Below are positions 18,901-27,130 of a stretch of DNA of 64,000 bases, piece by piece. A program made the position numbers and the translations under genes. Position 1 is the first letter of the stretch. Every line of letters starts with the position of its first letter. The notes under the pieces are model-generated. The model was not told the DNA's origin. It saw nothing but the letters and a program-made list of their open reading frames with translations, and did no database searches. The stretch comes from Azotimanducus chitobiosivorans (lineage in GTDB: Bacteria; Pseudomonadota; Gammaproteobacteria; Pseudomonadales; Azotimanducaceae). The stretch lies in the NCBI GenBank assembly GCA_965200235.1, contig OZ241339.1, positions 1,674,001 through 1,738,000 on the forward strand, in the 5' to 3' direction.

Positions 18901-19246
18901 TCGCGATGCACTCGACACCGGATTTCGCCTAGGTCTGTTCGAGCGCACCCCAGACTCCGCGCCTTGGCCATGCGATGCCGGAGGCGCGAGCGCCATCAAG
19001 ATTCAAGTCGGCGCTGCGAAGCCCGACAGCGAGACCGACACCACCACCGCGACATCCAAACTCGAATCGCATGAAATACAGGACTTGGCCGAGGAGATTG
19101 ACGACCTCATAGAAGTCACAGCAGGTCACACACTTCGGTTCGAAGTCACCATCCACGTTGGCGACCAAGGGGCGGTTGATGCCATGACCAAAGGTCGAGT
19201 GAACGAGGTTTTGGGGAAGGTCAAGTCGGGGTGGCGGGTGGATTGA
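15977..19246 (+). CDS. DUF499-family P-loop ATPase of the defence cassette
   Basis: A 1089-residue protein of the DUF499 AAA-like ATPase family. The Walker A variant FGGGKTHAL lies near residue 85, Walker B VLILFDEVLW near 207, and the sensor-like VASLLASETS near 253. The region after about 330 (FPFHPDLVDLFYSKWTQLEGFQQTRGILK) is typical of the family, and the C-terminal 60 residues resemble a DUF499 tail (LRFEVTIHVGDQG). A GGAGG lies nine bases before the ATG and 21 bases after the methylase stop. These ATPases are thought to act with the methylase and helicase in phage exclusion; the mechanism is not known to me. Confidence 0.87.
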   Translation: MAKNIAKPWHEVVRVRADIRSEELSLKAFAADLYDVMLDRNVGVYHDPQAFFSLTYPTLRLRELARDVTRRLAGKSEKAVRQLHVTFGGGKTHALIALVQLVKNPVALPDVPAVQEFRTHCDLGEDFPKARVAAVVFDRLDAEQGMEVKSPEGTMRKLKMPWSLIAWQLAGEKGLKLLKDDGSERESPPATNVMEQLLELAREDAPSVLILFDEVLWFVRTMADQDPAWIRRMADFLHSLTQAVSKVSNACLVASLLASETSKMDDLGKRISKELYDEFKRVADDGIQPVEIQDVPEILRRRLFEIEGDTDRSVWRQQVMAALNGITPLDDYTSKNRPQEEDRYLKAFPFHPDLVDLFYSKWTQLEGFQQTRGILKTLATAIRDAEPWDTQPLISAQVFLSSPEANGFSAAARELASTAQVEQYEGKSQNWSAILESELAHARKVTEGLGSLKAREVEQAVIATFLHSQPIGQRATARELKLLASGGAPDAIELGKGLAHWADASWYLDDTFIDDREEGLPKLWRLGSKPNLKQMHHDARAQVADSQVDEVIEAQVRKSKKLFEGVRGAGTKLHMLPTHPSDIEDDGAFHFAVLGIKSASESGRPSAFAARFLNETTGADKPRARNRNAVVLAAPSREGVEVAREKVRDLLGWEKVRELLGKRDDVDTHSMARLEGNVRAATNDVASQVLLAWCICVTVDEDNKVAAFRVGADNSPLFARLCADQRTRIESVAVNAEALLPGGPYDLWSESDEARYVKDLVGAFAATARLPKMINQQAILETLLQGCESGDFVLRVTRSDKSSRTFWRNRPDDMALAEPSLEVVLPDKVELTELEPALLAPDALPALWEHSSINLKTLSTYFSGGHPVAVDKGGYTESQIVPALLEPAIIEAVKQAVASGYIWLVSGTISVLGEGPPAGFIDEHAVLYPPPEPISAADLLPENIESAWSDKRTSADLIQAALSSKDRRPLPWPLVRDALDTGFRLGLFERTPDSAPWPCDAGGASAIKIQVGAAKPDSETDTTTATSKLESHEIQDLAEEIDDLIEVTAGHTLRFEVTIHVGDQGAVDAMTKGRVNEVLGKVKSGWRVD

Positions 19247-19408
19247 CTCGGCGCAGCGTCACCGACCAAGCGCACTAGATCTGACCGCGAAACGACGGAT
19301 GCCTGCGCGGTCGGCTGTCATGGCGCTCATCAAGCATTATGAGTAGGCCGGTATTGTAGCGGCTCAATATACGCTTCAAAAAAACTCGGTCACATGGTCG
19401 CACGATCA

Positions 19409-20977
19409 TCAAGGCATCGAAAACTCAACCGTCGCCAATGGTCCAAGCGGCAAGCCGAGGAATACCCAGATGACCGTGAGCAGCAGTCCTGCGAGCAGCA
19501 GGAACACCGAGTAGGGCAGCATCGTCGCCACGAGACTGCCAAGGCCGAAGTCCTTTTGCCAGCGCTGCGCGAACACCAGCACAAGCGGGAAATAGGGCAT
19601 GAGCGGTGTGATGATATTGGTCGCGCTGTCGCCGACGCGGTAGGCGGCGGTGCTCATTTCCGGTGACAGCCCCAAGAGCATCAGCATCGGCACCAATACA
19701 GGCGCGAGCAGCGCCCACTTGGCGCTCGCCGAACCAATGAACAAATTGAGCACGGCGGCGAAAAGGATGATTGTCGCCATCAAAGCGACATCGGGGAGAC
19801 CTGAGCTTTCCAAGACATCAGCGCCGTGAATCGCAAAGATGAGGCCGAGGTTCGACCAGTTGAACATGGCAACGAAGTGCGCCGCGGCGAACGACAGCAC
19901 GAGGTAATAAGCCATGTCACCCATGGCATCGCGCATCATGGCGACGAGGTCCCGATGATTCTTCACGGTGCCAGCGGCTGCGCCATAGGCCCAGCCCGCG
20001 GCCAAAAAGATCACTAGAAAGCCCGCGACCAATGACTGGAACAAGGGGTTGAAGCGTGATTCCGGTGGGGCCGATTCGTCGATCAGCGGCGTGCCAGGAC
20101 CTACGCAGAGGAACACCCAGACTGCCACGACGCCGAGCACGGCGAGCCCCGCCATCTTCAGTCCACGCCGCTCATCCATGGTCAGCCCTTGAGCGGATTG
20201 TTCGGCGACCTCCGCATCCTCCGCATCGGCCATCGGTGTCAAGCGAGGCTCAATCACGCGATCTGTGATGTACCAGATGACCGGCAGGAATACGACGGTC
20301 ATGGCGACGATAAACCATGCATTGCCTGCGACGTTGGCATCCCAAGTGGGAAGAATCGTCTCCGCCGCAGATTCCGTGATGCCGAACAGCAAGGCATCGA
20401 GCTGACCGGGCAGGAGGTTCGCGGAAAAGCCGCCTGACACCCCGGCAAAGGCAGCAGCGATGCCGGCGACAGGGTGCCGCTTGGCGGCGGCGAAAATAAC
20501 GCCTGCGAGCGGAATCAGCACGACATATGCAGCGTCAGCAGCAAGATTGCCGAGCATGCCGACAAGCGCCACCGCAGGTGTCAGCAGCAGTTTTGGCACA
20601 TTGCGCACCGCCGCGCTCATGGCACTGCCAAGTAGTCCCGCCCGTTCTGCGACGCCCGCGCCGAGCATGACCACAAGCACATACCCCAAGGGATGGAAGC
20701 TGGTGAACGTCTTTGGCATTTCCACCAAGAGCCGCCGAATGTTGTCGGCGGAGAGCAGGCTTTCCGCTTGAATTACGAGCGCGTTGCCTGCGGCATCGAC
20801 TTGCGTTGGATGCAGGGCGAAGATGCCGGTCGCAGCGGCCAGCAGACTGATCGTAATCATGGCGATGATGCCATAGAGAAAGATCACGACCGGGTCTGGC
20901 AGGCGGTTTCCGCCACGCTCGATCCACGCAAGGATGCCTTGCGTGCGGCTGAGATCTGGTTGGGAGTCGGCGTTCAT
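19409..20977 (-). CDS. AbgT-family aminobenzoyl-glutamate type transporter
   Basis: A 522-residue polytopic inner-membrane protein with about 11-13 hydrophobic segments. Family features include the N-terminal IERGGNRLPDPVVIFLYG, the hairpin-like GNLAADAAYVVLIPLAG, GGFSANLLPGQLDALLFG, and the late GDSATNIITPLMPYFPLVL. AbgT proteins import p-aminobenzoyl-glutamate or export sulfonamides using the ion gradient; which applies here cannot be told. It stands alone. The 162 bases between it and the defence ATPase contain no gene, only a short A-run. Confidence 0.92.
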   Translation of the reverse strand: MNADSQPDLSRTQGILAWIERGGNRLPDPVVIFLYGIIAMITISLLAAATGIFALHPTQVDAAGNALVIQAESLLSADNIRRLLVEMPKTFTSFHPLGYVLVVMLGAGVAERAGLLGSAMSAAVRNVPKLLLTPAVALVGMLGNLAADAAYVVLIPLAGVIFAAAKRHPVAGIAAAFAGVSGGFSANLLPGQLDALLFGITESAAETILPTWDANVAGNAWFIVAMTVVFLPVIWYITDRVIEPRLTPMADAEDAEVAEQSAQGLTMDERRGLKMAGLAVLGVVAVWVFLCVGPGTPLIDESAPPESRFNPLFQSLVAGFLVIFLAAGWAYGAAAGTVKNHRDLVAMMRDAMGDMAYYLVLSFAAAHFVAMFNWSNLGLIFAIHGADVLESSGLPDVALMATIILFAAVLNLFIGSASAKWALLAPVLVPMLMLLGLSPEMSTAAYRVGDSATNIITPLMPYFPLVLVFAQRWQKDFGLGSLVATMLPYSVFLLLAGLLLTVIWVFLGLPLGPLATVEFSMP

Positions 20978-21023
20978 AGCACGAATTGATGAGAGACGCT
21001 TGCGGCAGGAGAAGGAGAAGACA

Positions 21024-21099
21024 TGGTGCCGGAAGGCGGAATCGAACCGCCGGCCTACTGATTACGAATCAGTCGCTCTACCGACTGAGCTATTCCGGC
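21024..21099 (-). tRNA. tRNA-Thr (anticodon CGT), CCA encoded
   Basis: On the minus strand the sequence folds as a cloverleaf: acceptor GCCGGAA pairs with TTCCGGC, the D-arm AGCTCAGTCGGTAGAGC, a five-pair anticodon stem ACTGA/TCAGT closing the loop TTCGTAA, T-arm GGCGGTTCGATTCCGCC, discriminator A and an encoded CCA. Anticodon CGT reads ACG threonine codons. It lies 20 bases from a 40-bp repeat that bounds the DUF433/DUF5615 cassette. Confidence 0.97.
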
Positions 21100-21119
21100 A
21101 TGGACACGCGCGAGACGCA

Positions 21120-21159
21120 GCTCGCTCACATCCGGTAGTCGGCGTTTATTGTGACATAT
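21120..21159. repeat. 40-bp direct repeat, tRNA-proximal copy (argJ 3'-end duplicate)
   Basis: Matches 21759-21798 at 39 of 40 positions. On the minus strand it reads as the argJ C-terminus YVTINADYR followed by Met and a stop, where the true argJ ends in Thr. Weaker similarity continues beyond the core on the cassette side. It looks like the partner of the copy inside argJ, the two bounding a 600-bp insertion. Confidence 0.85.
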
Positions 21160-21171
21160 CCGAGCAGAAGG

Positions 21172-21510
21172 TCACGCATGATGGGTTCCTTCTATCTTCA
21201 CGAGGTTTCTGCCAAGTCCCGCTTCCAGGACCGAAGTCACTTGCGGCACCAAGGGACTGAGCTGATCAATGAGACTGCGCCGAGCAGTCAAGACAATCAC
21301 TGCGATGGGCAATTTACTCAGATTCTGTTGAAACTCGATATTTTTGTCAACCGTTATCACTGCTTCAAATCCAGCATCCGCTGCAATCTTAAGAAGATCG
21401 CCATTACCGGTGCCAGACCATCCCATTTCCGACACAGTCATGATTTCATATCGTTCGGGAAAGTAGTCGGCCAACGCACGATCAACAGATTCGTCAAGCA
21501 GTAACTTCAT
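21172..21510 (-). CDS. DUF5615 PIN-like toxin
   Basis: A 112-residue DUF5615-family protein, a minimal PIN-like fold. MKLLLDESVDRALADYFP at the start carries the first acidic residues, VITVDKNIEF near 64-73 the second Asp, and IAVIVLTARRS the following strand. It overlaps the upstream DUF433 gene by 17 bases, the usual order for this toxin-antitoxin type (antitoxin first). Predicted RNase activity is from the family, not shown here. The whole pair lies between 40-bp direct repeats. Confidence 0.85.
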   Translation of the reverse strand: MKLLLDESVDRALADYFPERYEIMTVSEMGWSGTGNGDLLKIAADAGFEAVITVDKNIEFQQNLSKLPIAVIVLTARRSLIDQLSPLVPQVTSVLEAGLGRNLVKIEGTHHA

Positions 21511-21736
21511 TCTCCGTATCTGCCATCAGTTTCTCCGTGGCCAGTTCAATCGTTTGAACAGCTTGCTCGCGGGTGACGGAGGGGAAATGGTCGAGAAAAT
21601 ATTTCAAATCGTAGCCAGCCTCCAGATGCTCCATCAGAATGCGGACGGGCACACGCGTGCCCGCGAAAACTGGTGTTCCGCCCAGAATAGCGGGGCTTCT
21701 ACTTATGACGCTCCTCATCACCTTCCATCTCGTCAC
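21494..21736 (-). CDS. DUF433 antitoxin
   Basis: An 80-residue DUF433 protein, a small winged helix-turn-helix antitoxin. The hallmark is ISRSPAILGGTPVFAGTRVPV followed by LEAGYDLKYFLDHFPSVTREQ. The start could be the ATG at 21718 (MRSVISRSP...) rather than the frame's first codon. It probably represses the pair's promoter. The toxin start lies within its 3' end. Confidence 0.87.
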   Translation of the reverse strand: MTRWKVMRSVISRSPAILGGTPVFAGTRVPVRILMEHLEAGYDLKYFLDHFPSVTREQAVQTIELATEKLMADTENEVTA

Positions 21737-21758
21737 TCGAACACGCTTCTTGTGCGCC

Positions 21759-21798
21759 GCTCGCTCACGTCCGGTAGTCGGCGTTTATTGTGACATAT
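21759..21798. repeat. 40-bp direct repeat, argJ-proximal copy
   Basis: This copy contains the genuine argJ 3' end: on the minus strand YVTINADYRT then TGA. Together with 21120-21159 it brackets the DUF433/DUF5615 pair, as attL/attR or a homologous duplication would. Confidence 0.85.
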
Positions 21799-22964
21799 TC
21801 ATGCGAAAGATCACTCGTCAGCATCTCAGCGCGCGCCGAGCCTCTTGCAAGTGAGATGCGCAGGTCGTAGTTAGCCGACTGCATCACGCGCCGCGCTGCC
21901 GCTTCGTCGTAGGCTTCGCTCATGACCCCCGCGGCCATCACCGGCACGTCTCCCATGGAAATACTCACAAGCGATTGATCGAAGCTTTCGAGTCCGGCGT
22001 TGCCGATCGCCATGCAGATGCGCCCCCAGTTTGGATCTGCCGCAAAGAAAGCGGTCTTGACGAGCGGCGATTGGGCAACGCTTCTCGCAACGCTGAGGCT
22101 CTCATCGGTTGTGCGCCCGCCTTCAACAACCACGCGCACCGACTTGGTGCCGCCTTCGGCGTCTGCGATCAACGCGCCCGCAAGCGTCTGCATGACCTCC
22201 TCAAGCGCATCCCAGAAGTCGTGCGCGTGATCGTCGATTATGACGCCGGAGGCACCGGTCGCCACGAGCACGCAGGCATCGTTGGTGGACGTGTCACCGT
22301 CGACGGTCACGCGATTGAACGACGTTTCAGAGTAGGTCGCGAGGCGACGCGAAAGCACCGCCTGATCAACCCGAGCATCAGTGACCAGAAAGGCGAGCAG
22401 GGTCGCCGTTTTCGCTTTCATGTCGGGTGCAATCATGCCAGCGCCCTTTGCGATGCCCGCGATACCAAGCGTGGTGTCGTCACGCGCGACTTGCCTGAAC
22501 TCGAGCTTCGGCACTGTGTCTGTGGTCATGATGGCCTTCGCAGCTTCGAGCCACCCGGTATCAGACAGATTAGCGACCGCCGCTTCAATGCCTGCGCGCA
22601 TCGCACGCATCGGCAGCTGCTCGCCAATGACACCCGTTGAGAATGGCAGCGCAGCCTCAGCGTCGATACCTAGATGGCCGCCAACAAGCGCACAGCATTG
22701 CCGCGCTCTTTTGTATCCTTCCTCGCCGGTGGCGGCATTGGCATTGCCGGAATTGACCACGAGCGCCCTCACCTCACCAGCAGCAAGGCGCGCTTCGGCG
22801 ATATCGACCGGCGGCGCACGAAAGCCGTTCTGCGTGAACACGCCAGCGGCCGAAGCGCCGGCATCGAAGGTCATCACAAGCACATCATCACGGCCTTGGT
22901 AGGACTTTGATGCAGAAATGCCGCCTCGACCTGTGCCGAGCCGGCAGCCACGAATGATGTTCAT
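21765..22964 (-). CDS. argJ: Bifunctional ornithine acetyltransferase / N-acetylglutamate synthase
   Basis: ArgJ recycles acetyl groups from N-acetylornithine to glutamate in arginine synthesis. The 399-residue precursor contains the self-cleavage site KGAGMIAPDM...ATLLAF near residues 174-190 (nucleophilic Thr in ATLLAF), the oxyanion region STGVIGEQLP near 108 and VNSGNANAATG near 70. The C-terminus HEYVTINADYRT is canonical. It overlaps secA by four bases (ATGA). The 3' end is duplicated beyond an inserted toxin-antitoxin cassette, yet the gene itself is intact. Confidence 0.96.
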   Translation of the reverse strand: MNIIRGCRLGTGRGGISASKSYQGRDDVLVMTFDAGASAAGVFTQNGFRAPPVDIAEARLAAGEVRALVVNSGNANAATGEEGYKRARQCCALVGGHLGIDAEAALPFSTGVIGEQLPMRAMRAGIEAAVANLSDTGWLEAAKAIMTTDTVPKLEFRQVARDDTTLGIAGIAKGAGMIAPDMKAKTATLLAFLVTDARVDQAVLSRRLATYSETSFNRVTVDGDTSTNDACVLVATGASGVIIDDHAHDFWDALEEVMQTLAGALIADAEGGTKSVRVVVEGGRTTDESLSVARSVAQSPLVKTAFFAADPNWGRICMAIGNAGLESFDQSLVSISMGDVPVMAAGVMSEAYDEAAARRVMQSANYDLRISLARGSARAEMLTSDLSHEYVTINADYRT

Positions 22965-25732
22965 GAGGCGCGCTGCTCAGCGCTACCAGCCCTGCCGTGG
23001 CACTGCTTGTATTTGAGGCCCGAACCGCAGGGACAGGGTTCGTTGCGGCCAATTTTTCGCGTCGAGCGCGCGAAGCTCGCAACATTTGATCGTGCCTTGC
23101 GCGGCGCCGCGGGGGTGCGTTTCCGCCCGGCGTCATCGCCGGCCTCCGGCGCTGCATGTGAGTAGCGCATGGAGGCGCTTGCAGCGCTGCGCCGTTCGCG
23201 CTCGCGCGCTTCAATATCCTCGCGCGGCTCGATCTTGAGGCGCGTGATCAACCGTACAAAGTCAAATTTGATGTTGTCCAGCAGTTCAGAGAACAGCTCG
23301 AAGGACTCGCGTTTGTACTCCTGTTTGGGCTGCTTCTGCGCATAGGCGCGCAGGTGTATGCCTTGCCGCAGATAGTCCATGTTGGCGAGATGCTCCTTCC
23401 AGCGCTGATCAAGCACTTGCAGCATGATCTGCTTCTCGACGAGGTTTGGCTCAATGCCGACGGCTTCCCAATCTTGCTTGCGCTTGGCGTAGCTTGTCCG
23501 CGAACGCTGCACAATTCGTTCCAGTATGTCCTCTGCGACAAGCTCCGGCTCATCGCGCACCCAGTCGGCGACAGGCGGATCGAGCGCGAGGTCATTGCGA
23601 AGCACCTGCTGCAAGCCTTCAATATCCCACTGCTCATCAATACTCTCGCGCGGCACATGGGAGAGGACCAAGTTCTCGACCACTTCATCGCAAATGAGAT
23701 CCACCGTTTCAGAGACGCTTTCCGATTCCATCAATTCGTTGCGCTGCGCGTAGATGACCTGGCGCTGATCGTTGGCGACATCGTCAAACTCGAGCAAGTT
23801 CTTGCGCACGTCGAAGTTGCGGCCTTCGACTTTGCGCTGCGCTCGCTCAATCGACTTGTCGAGCGAGCGGTGCGAGATCGACTCGCCGCTTGATCCGGCG
23901 AGAGAGACAAACATCTCTTGCATTCGCGGCGACAGGAAGATGCGCATGAGGTTGTCTTCAAGCGACAAATAGAAGGCCGACGAGCCCGGGTCGCCTTGCC
24001 GGCCTGAGCGCCCGCGAAGCTGATTGTCGATGCGCCTCGATTCGTGCCGCTCGGTGCCAACGATGTGCAGGCCGCCAGCGGCGAGCACAGAAGCGTGTTC
24101 TTCTTCCCAAGCGTGCCGCGCTTGCGCCCGCTCTGCCTCGCTCATGCCGTCACCCTCGCACAGCACCTGCGGATTGCCGCCGAGCACAATGTCGGTGCCG
24201 CGACCGGCCATGTTGGTGGCGATCGTCACCGCCCCCTTGCGACCCGCCTGCGCGACGACCTCGGCTTCCTTCTCGTGATGCTTGGCATTCAACACCTTGT
24301 GCGGGATCTTTCGCTTGGTCAGTTCGCGCGACAGGCGCTCGGAAGATTCCACCGATACGGTGCCGACCAAGGCGGGCTGACCGCGCTCGCGGCAATCGAG
24401 CACATCCTCGATGATGGCATCGAACTTCTCGGCTTCAGTGCAGAAGACGAGATCGTTTCGATCATCGCGGACCATCGGCTTGTGGGTGGGCACCACTACC
24501 ACGTCGAGCCCGTAGATCTGCTTGAACTCAAAAGCTTCGGTGTCCGCCGTGCCGGTCATGCCCGCGAGCTTGTCGAAGAGGCGAAAGTAGTTCTGGAAGG
24601 TCGTCGAAGCAAGCGTTTGGCTTTCCTGCTGTATAGCGACGCCTTCCTTGGCCTCAACCGCCTGATGGATGCCGTCTGACCAGCGGCGCCCCGGCATGGT
24701 TCTGCCGGTGTGCTCGTCAACAATGACAATCTGGCCGTCCTGCACGATGTATTCGACATCGCGCTTGAAGAGCACATGCGCTTTCAGCGCCGTGTGCACA
24801 TGATGCAACAGCGCCAAGTTGTGGGCACCATACAAGCTATCATCAGCGGCGAGCAGACCGAGCCGCTGCAAGCGTTCTTCAACAAACGAATGACCGCGCT
24901 CGGTCAGTTCAACCTGGCGGTTCTTTTCATCGAGCAGAAAATCGCCTTCTTCTATGACCGGATCATCGTCTGAGGTACCGCCGACTTGGCGCTTGAGTCT
25001 TGGCGCGATCTCGTTCGTGCGCACATAGAGCTCGGTGCTGCGCTCGGCCGGGCCGGAAATAATCAGCGGCGTGCGCGCCTCGTCAATGAGAATTGAATCG
25101 ACTTCATCGACAATCGCGTACCTTAATCCACGCTGCACGCGCTCGGACGCGGCAAACGCCATGTTGTCGCGCAGGTAGTCAAAACCGAATTCGTTGTTGG
25201 TGCCGTAGGTGATATCAGCGGCGTAGGCGGCACGCTTCTCCTGCGGGTTTTGTCCGGATTGAATGACGCCGACTTCAAGGCCAATACCACGGTAGGCCGG
25301 TGCCATCCATTCAGCGTCGCGGCGCGCCAGATAGTCATTCACGGTGACGATATGCACATTGTCGCCGGCGAGTGCATTGAGCGCCGCGGGCAGGGTGGCA
25401 ACGAGCGTCTTGCCCTCGCCGGTACGCATTTCGGCGATGCGCCCCTCATGCAGGGCAACGCCGCCCAAGAGCTGCACGTCAAAATGACGCATGGCAAGAA
25501 AGCGATATGCGGACTCGCGCACGGCAGCGAAGCACTCGGGCAGCAACGCATCGAGCGGCTCGCCGTCAGCCATACGCGCTTTGAGCGCCGGTCCAATCTG
25601 GGCAAGCTGCTCGCTCGACTGCGCCTTGAACGTGCTCTCGAGCTCGTTGATGCGCGCGGCGGTCGCGCGCATACGCTTGAGTTCGCGCTCGTTCTTGGAA
25701 CCTACAAGGTTGCGTAGCAAGCCTTTCATCAT
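22961..25732 (-). CDS. secA: Preprotein translocase ATPase SecA
   Basis: SecA drives post-translational secretion through SecYEG. The 923-residue protein has NBD1 Walker A MRTGEGKTLVA near 102, the DEVDSILIDEARTPLIISG preprotein-crosslinking entry near 210, NBD2 TNMAGRGTDIVLGGNP near 500, GRSGRQGDPGSSAFYLSLED near 580, and a C-terminal SEC-C zinc motif CPCGSGLKYKQCHG near 905. Length and motifs are normal for Gram-negative SecA. No secM-like arrest peptide is evident upstream. The start ATG is 82 bases downstream of the M23 peptidase stop. Confidence 0.98.
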   Translation of the reverse strand: MMKGLLRNLVGSKNERELKRMRATAARINELESTFKAQSSEQLAQIGPALKARMADGEPLDALLPECFAAVRESAYRFLAMRHFDVQLLGGVALHEGRIAEMRTGEGKTLVATLPAALNALAGDNVHIVTVNDYLARRDAEWMAPAYRGIGLEVGVIQSGQNPQEKRAAYAADITYGTNNEFGFDYLRDNMAFAASERVQRGLRYAIVDEVDSILIDEARTPLIISGPAERSTELYVRTNEIAPRLKRQVGGTSDDDPVIEEGDFLLDEKNRQVELTERGHSFVEERLQRLGLLAADDSLYGAHNLALLHHVHTALKAHVLFKRDVEYIVQDGQIVIVDEHTGRTMPGRRWSDGIHQAVEAKEGVAIQQESQTLASTTFQNYFRLFDKLAGMTGTADTEAFEFKQIYGLDVVVVPTHKPMVRDDRNDLVFCTEAEKFDAIIEDVLDCRERGQPALVGTVSVESSERLSRELTKRKIPHKVLNAKHHEKEAEVVAQAGRKGAVTIATNMAGRGTDIVLGGNPQVLCEGDGMSEAERAQARHAWEEEHASVLAAGGLHIVGTERHESRRIDNQLRGRSGRQGDPGSSAFYLSLEDNLMRIFLSPRMQEMFVSLAGSSGESISHRSLDKSIERAQRKVEGRNFDVRKNLLEFDDVANDQRQVIYAQRNELMESESVSETVDLICDEVVENLVLSHVPRESIDEQWDIEGLQQVLRNDLALDPPVADWVRDEPELVAEDILERIVQRSRTSYAKRKQDWEAVGIEPNLVEKQIMLQVLDQRWKEHLANMDYLRQGIHLRAYAQKQPKQEYKRESFELFSELLDNIKFDFVRLITRLKIEPREDIEARERERRSAASASMRYSHAAPEAGDDAGRKRTPAAPRKARSNVASFARSTRKIGRNEPCPCGSGLKYKQCHGRAGSAEQRAS

Positions 25733-25813
25733 GTGACCGTGGTGATTGTGTGCGTGTTGGCGGTGGCGGAAGGCGTCCCGCGACCTACCAATTTTAATTG
25801 TTTTGCAAGCTCG

Positions 25814-26815
25814 TTAGGAAGAATGCACAAACCGCCACGGATTAAGTCGCTTGCCATCGTGAATCACCTCGTAATGCACATGTGGCCCGGTGCTGCGGCC
25901 GGTGTCGCCGACTTCGCCGATCACTTGACCTTTTTCGACGACATCACCAGGTACCACATGAATGTTGCCTGCATGGGCATAGAGTGTCTTCAGCCCATCG
26001 CCGTGCGAGATTTCAACATAGTTGCCGTAGGATCTGTCGCGTCCGGCGAAGGTCACGACGCCGACGCCCGTGGCAATAATCGCCGACCCATGACGCGCAC
26101 CGAAATCCATACCGTTGTGAAACGCAGGCGCGTGGGTGATGGGGTCATTTCTGCGCCCGTAGCTCGATGATATCCAGCCGCTCTTGACCGGCTTGCCGCT
26201 CAGCTTGTCTTCAATGCGCTCGGATGAAGCGCCGAGCACGAGTGCGCGCAGCACCGAAAGCTGTCGCTCGCGCACTTCGAGTGTCGCCCGCATGCCTTCG
26301 AGCGAGGCCACTGTTGATTCAAGTTCCCCCGGAGCAACGGGCGGCGCATCGTCGCCGTCCGCACCTTGCAGCACCGGCCCGCCGATGCCGCCGATGCGCG
26401 AGCGCTGAATGTCAAAGTCATCAGCTTCAATACCCGTTTCCTCGAACATGCGTGTACCAAGGGATTCAATACTCGCAAGACCTTCCTGTAGAGATTCCGC
26501 CCACGTCAGGACGCTTTCAATATCCAAATAGGACTCGCGACGCAAGGTGTCGAGCTCAGTTCTTTGCTCTTGAATCGTCGTCTCCCACGCATCGAACTTT
26601 GACGCGCTCGCGATTGCACCATCGTAATGGGTGCCGATGACATTGAGCGCCATCACACAGGCAATGAGCGCGCCCACGGCGAGCACCAGCCCAATCTGCA
26701 ACATGACCGGCGTCACGCGCAATGACAGTCGGCGGCCATCCGATTCGCTGACCAGCACGATGTACACTGGTGCCAGAAACAGACTCGCGAGCTTGGCTTT
26801 CACCGTGCGTTCCAT
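25814..26815 (-). CDS. M23-family peptidoglycan peptidase with N-terminal membrane anchor
   Basis: A LytM-type endopeptidase. One membrane helix (MLQIGLVLAVGALIACVMALNVIG) follows a short cytoplasmic segment, then a coiled-coil-like region and the M23 domain with metal ligands in HNGMDFG and HVHYE and the YAHAGNIHVVPGD segment between. The frame extends to 26890, but the ATG at 26815 gives a more typical start (MERTVKAKLASLF). It is probably periplasmic. This gene habitually sits between a DUF721 gene and secA in gammaproteobacteria, as here; its start overlaps the proposed DUF721 start on the other strand. Confidence 0.88.
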   Translation of the reverse strand: MERTVKAKLASLFLAPVYIVLVSESDGRRLSLRVTPVMLQIGLVLAVGALIACVMALNVIGTHYDGAIASASKFDAWETTIQEQRTELDTLRRESYLDIESVLTWAESLQEGLASIESLGTRMFEETGIEADDFDIQRSRIGGIGGPVLQGADGDDAPPVAPGELESTVASLEGMRATLEVRERQLSVLRALVLGASSERIEDKLSGKPVKSGWISSSYGRRNDPITHAPAFHNGMDFGARHGSAIIATGVGVVTFAGRDRSYGNYVEISHGDGLKTLYAHAGNIHVVPGDVVEKGQVIGEVGDTGRSTGPHVHYEVIHDGKRLNPWRFVHSS

Positions 26816-27101
26816 CAGTGCCCTACTCAAACCAAATCGAAAAAGCGGCAGCGCAATCCGCCGCCTCTTGAGTGAGGCCGAGCGACTCAACGATCTGACA
26901 GAAGAGGTGCGCGCCTTCCTGCCTGCGCGAATCGCCCACCAATGTCGAGTTGCCGGTCATCATGGCGACACCCTCATTTTGCTCGCTGATAATGCTTCCA
27001 TTGCGACGAGGCTGCGGTATCTACAAACGGACATTTTGCCACGATTAAGGCAAATTAGCGACTTCGCGGAGATTGAGGCAATCAAGGTCAGTGCTTCTTG
27101 A
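26805..27101 (+). CDS. DUF721 / DciA-like protein
   Basis: A 98-residue protein with the DUF721 pattern: a short N-terminal SALLKPN..KSGSAIRRLLSEAERL, then VRAFLPARIAHQCRVAG and the strand-turn DTLILLADNASIATRLRYLQTDIL. The family includes DciA, a helicase loader, but this protein is at the short end and the assignment to DciA is inference. The longer open frame from 26631 is antisense to the peptidase; I place the start at GTG 26805, which matches family N-termini. It runs convergently toward ftsZ, 29 bases away. Confidence 0.75.
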   Translation: MRSISALLKPNRKSGSAIRRLLSEAERLNDLTEEVRAFLPARIAHQCRVAGHHGDTLILLADNASIATRLRYLQTDILPRLRQISDFAEIEAIKVSAS

Positions 27102-27130
27102 AGCGATTTGGCAGGCACCAAGGAACGTAT

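Noticed and set aside
26631..26804. N-terminal extension of the DUF721 protein
   Set aside because: It is antisense to the M23 peptidase and shows no family similarity; family-like sequence begins at about 26805.
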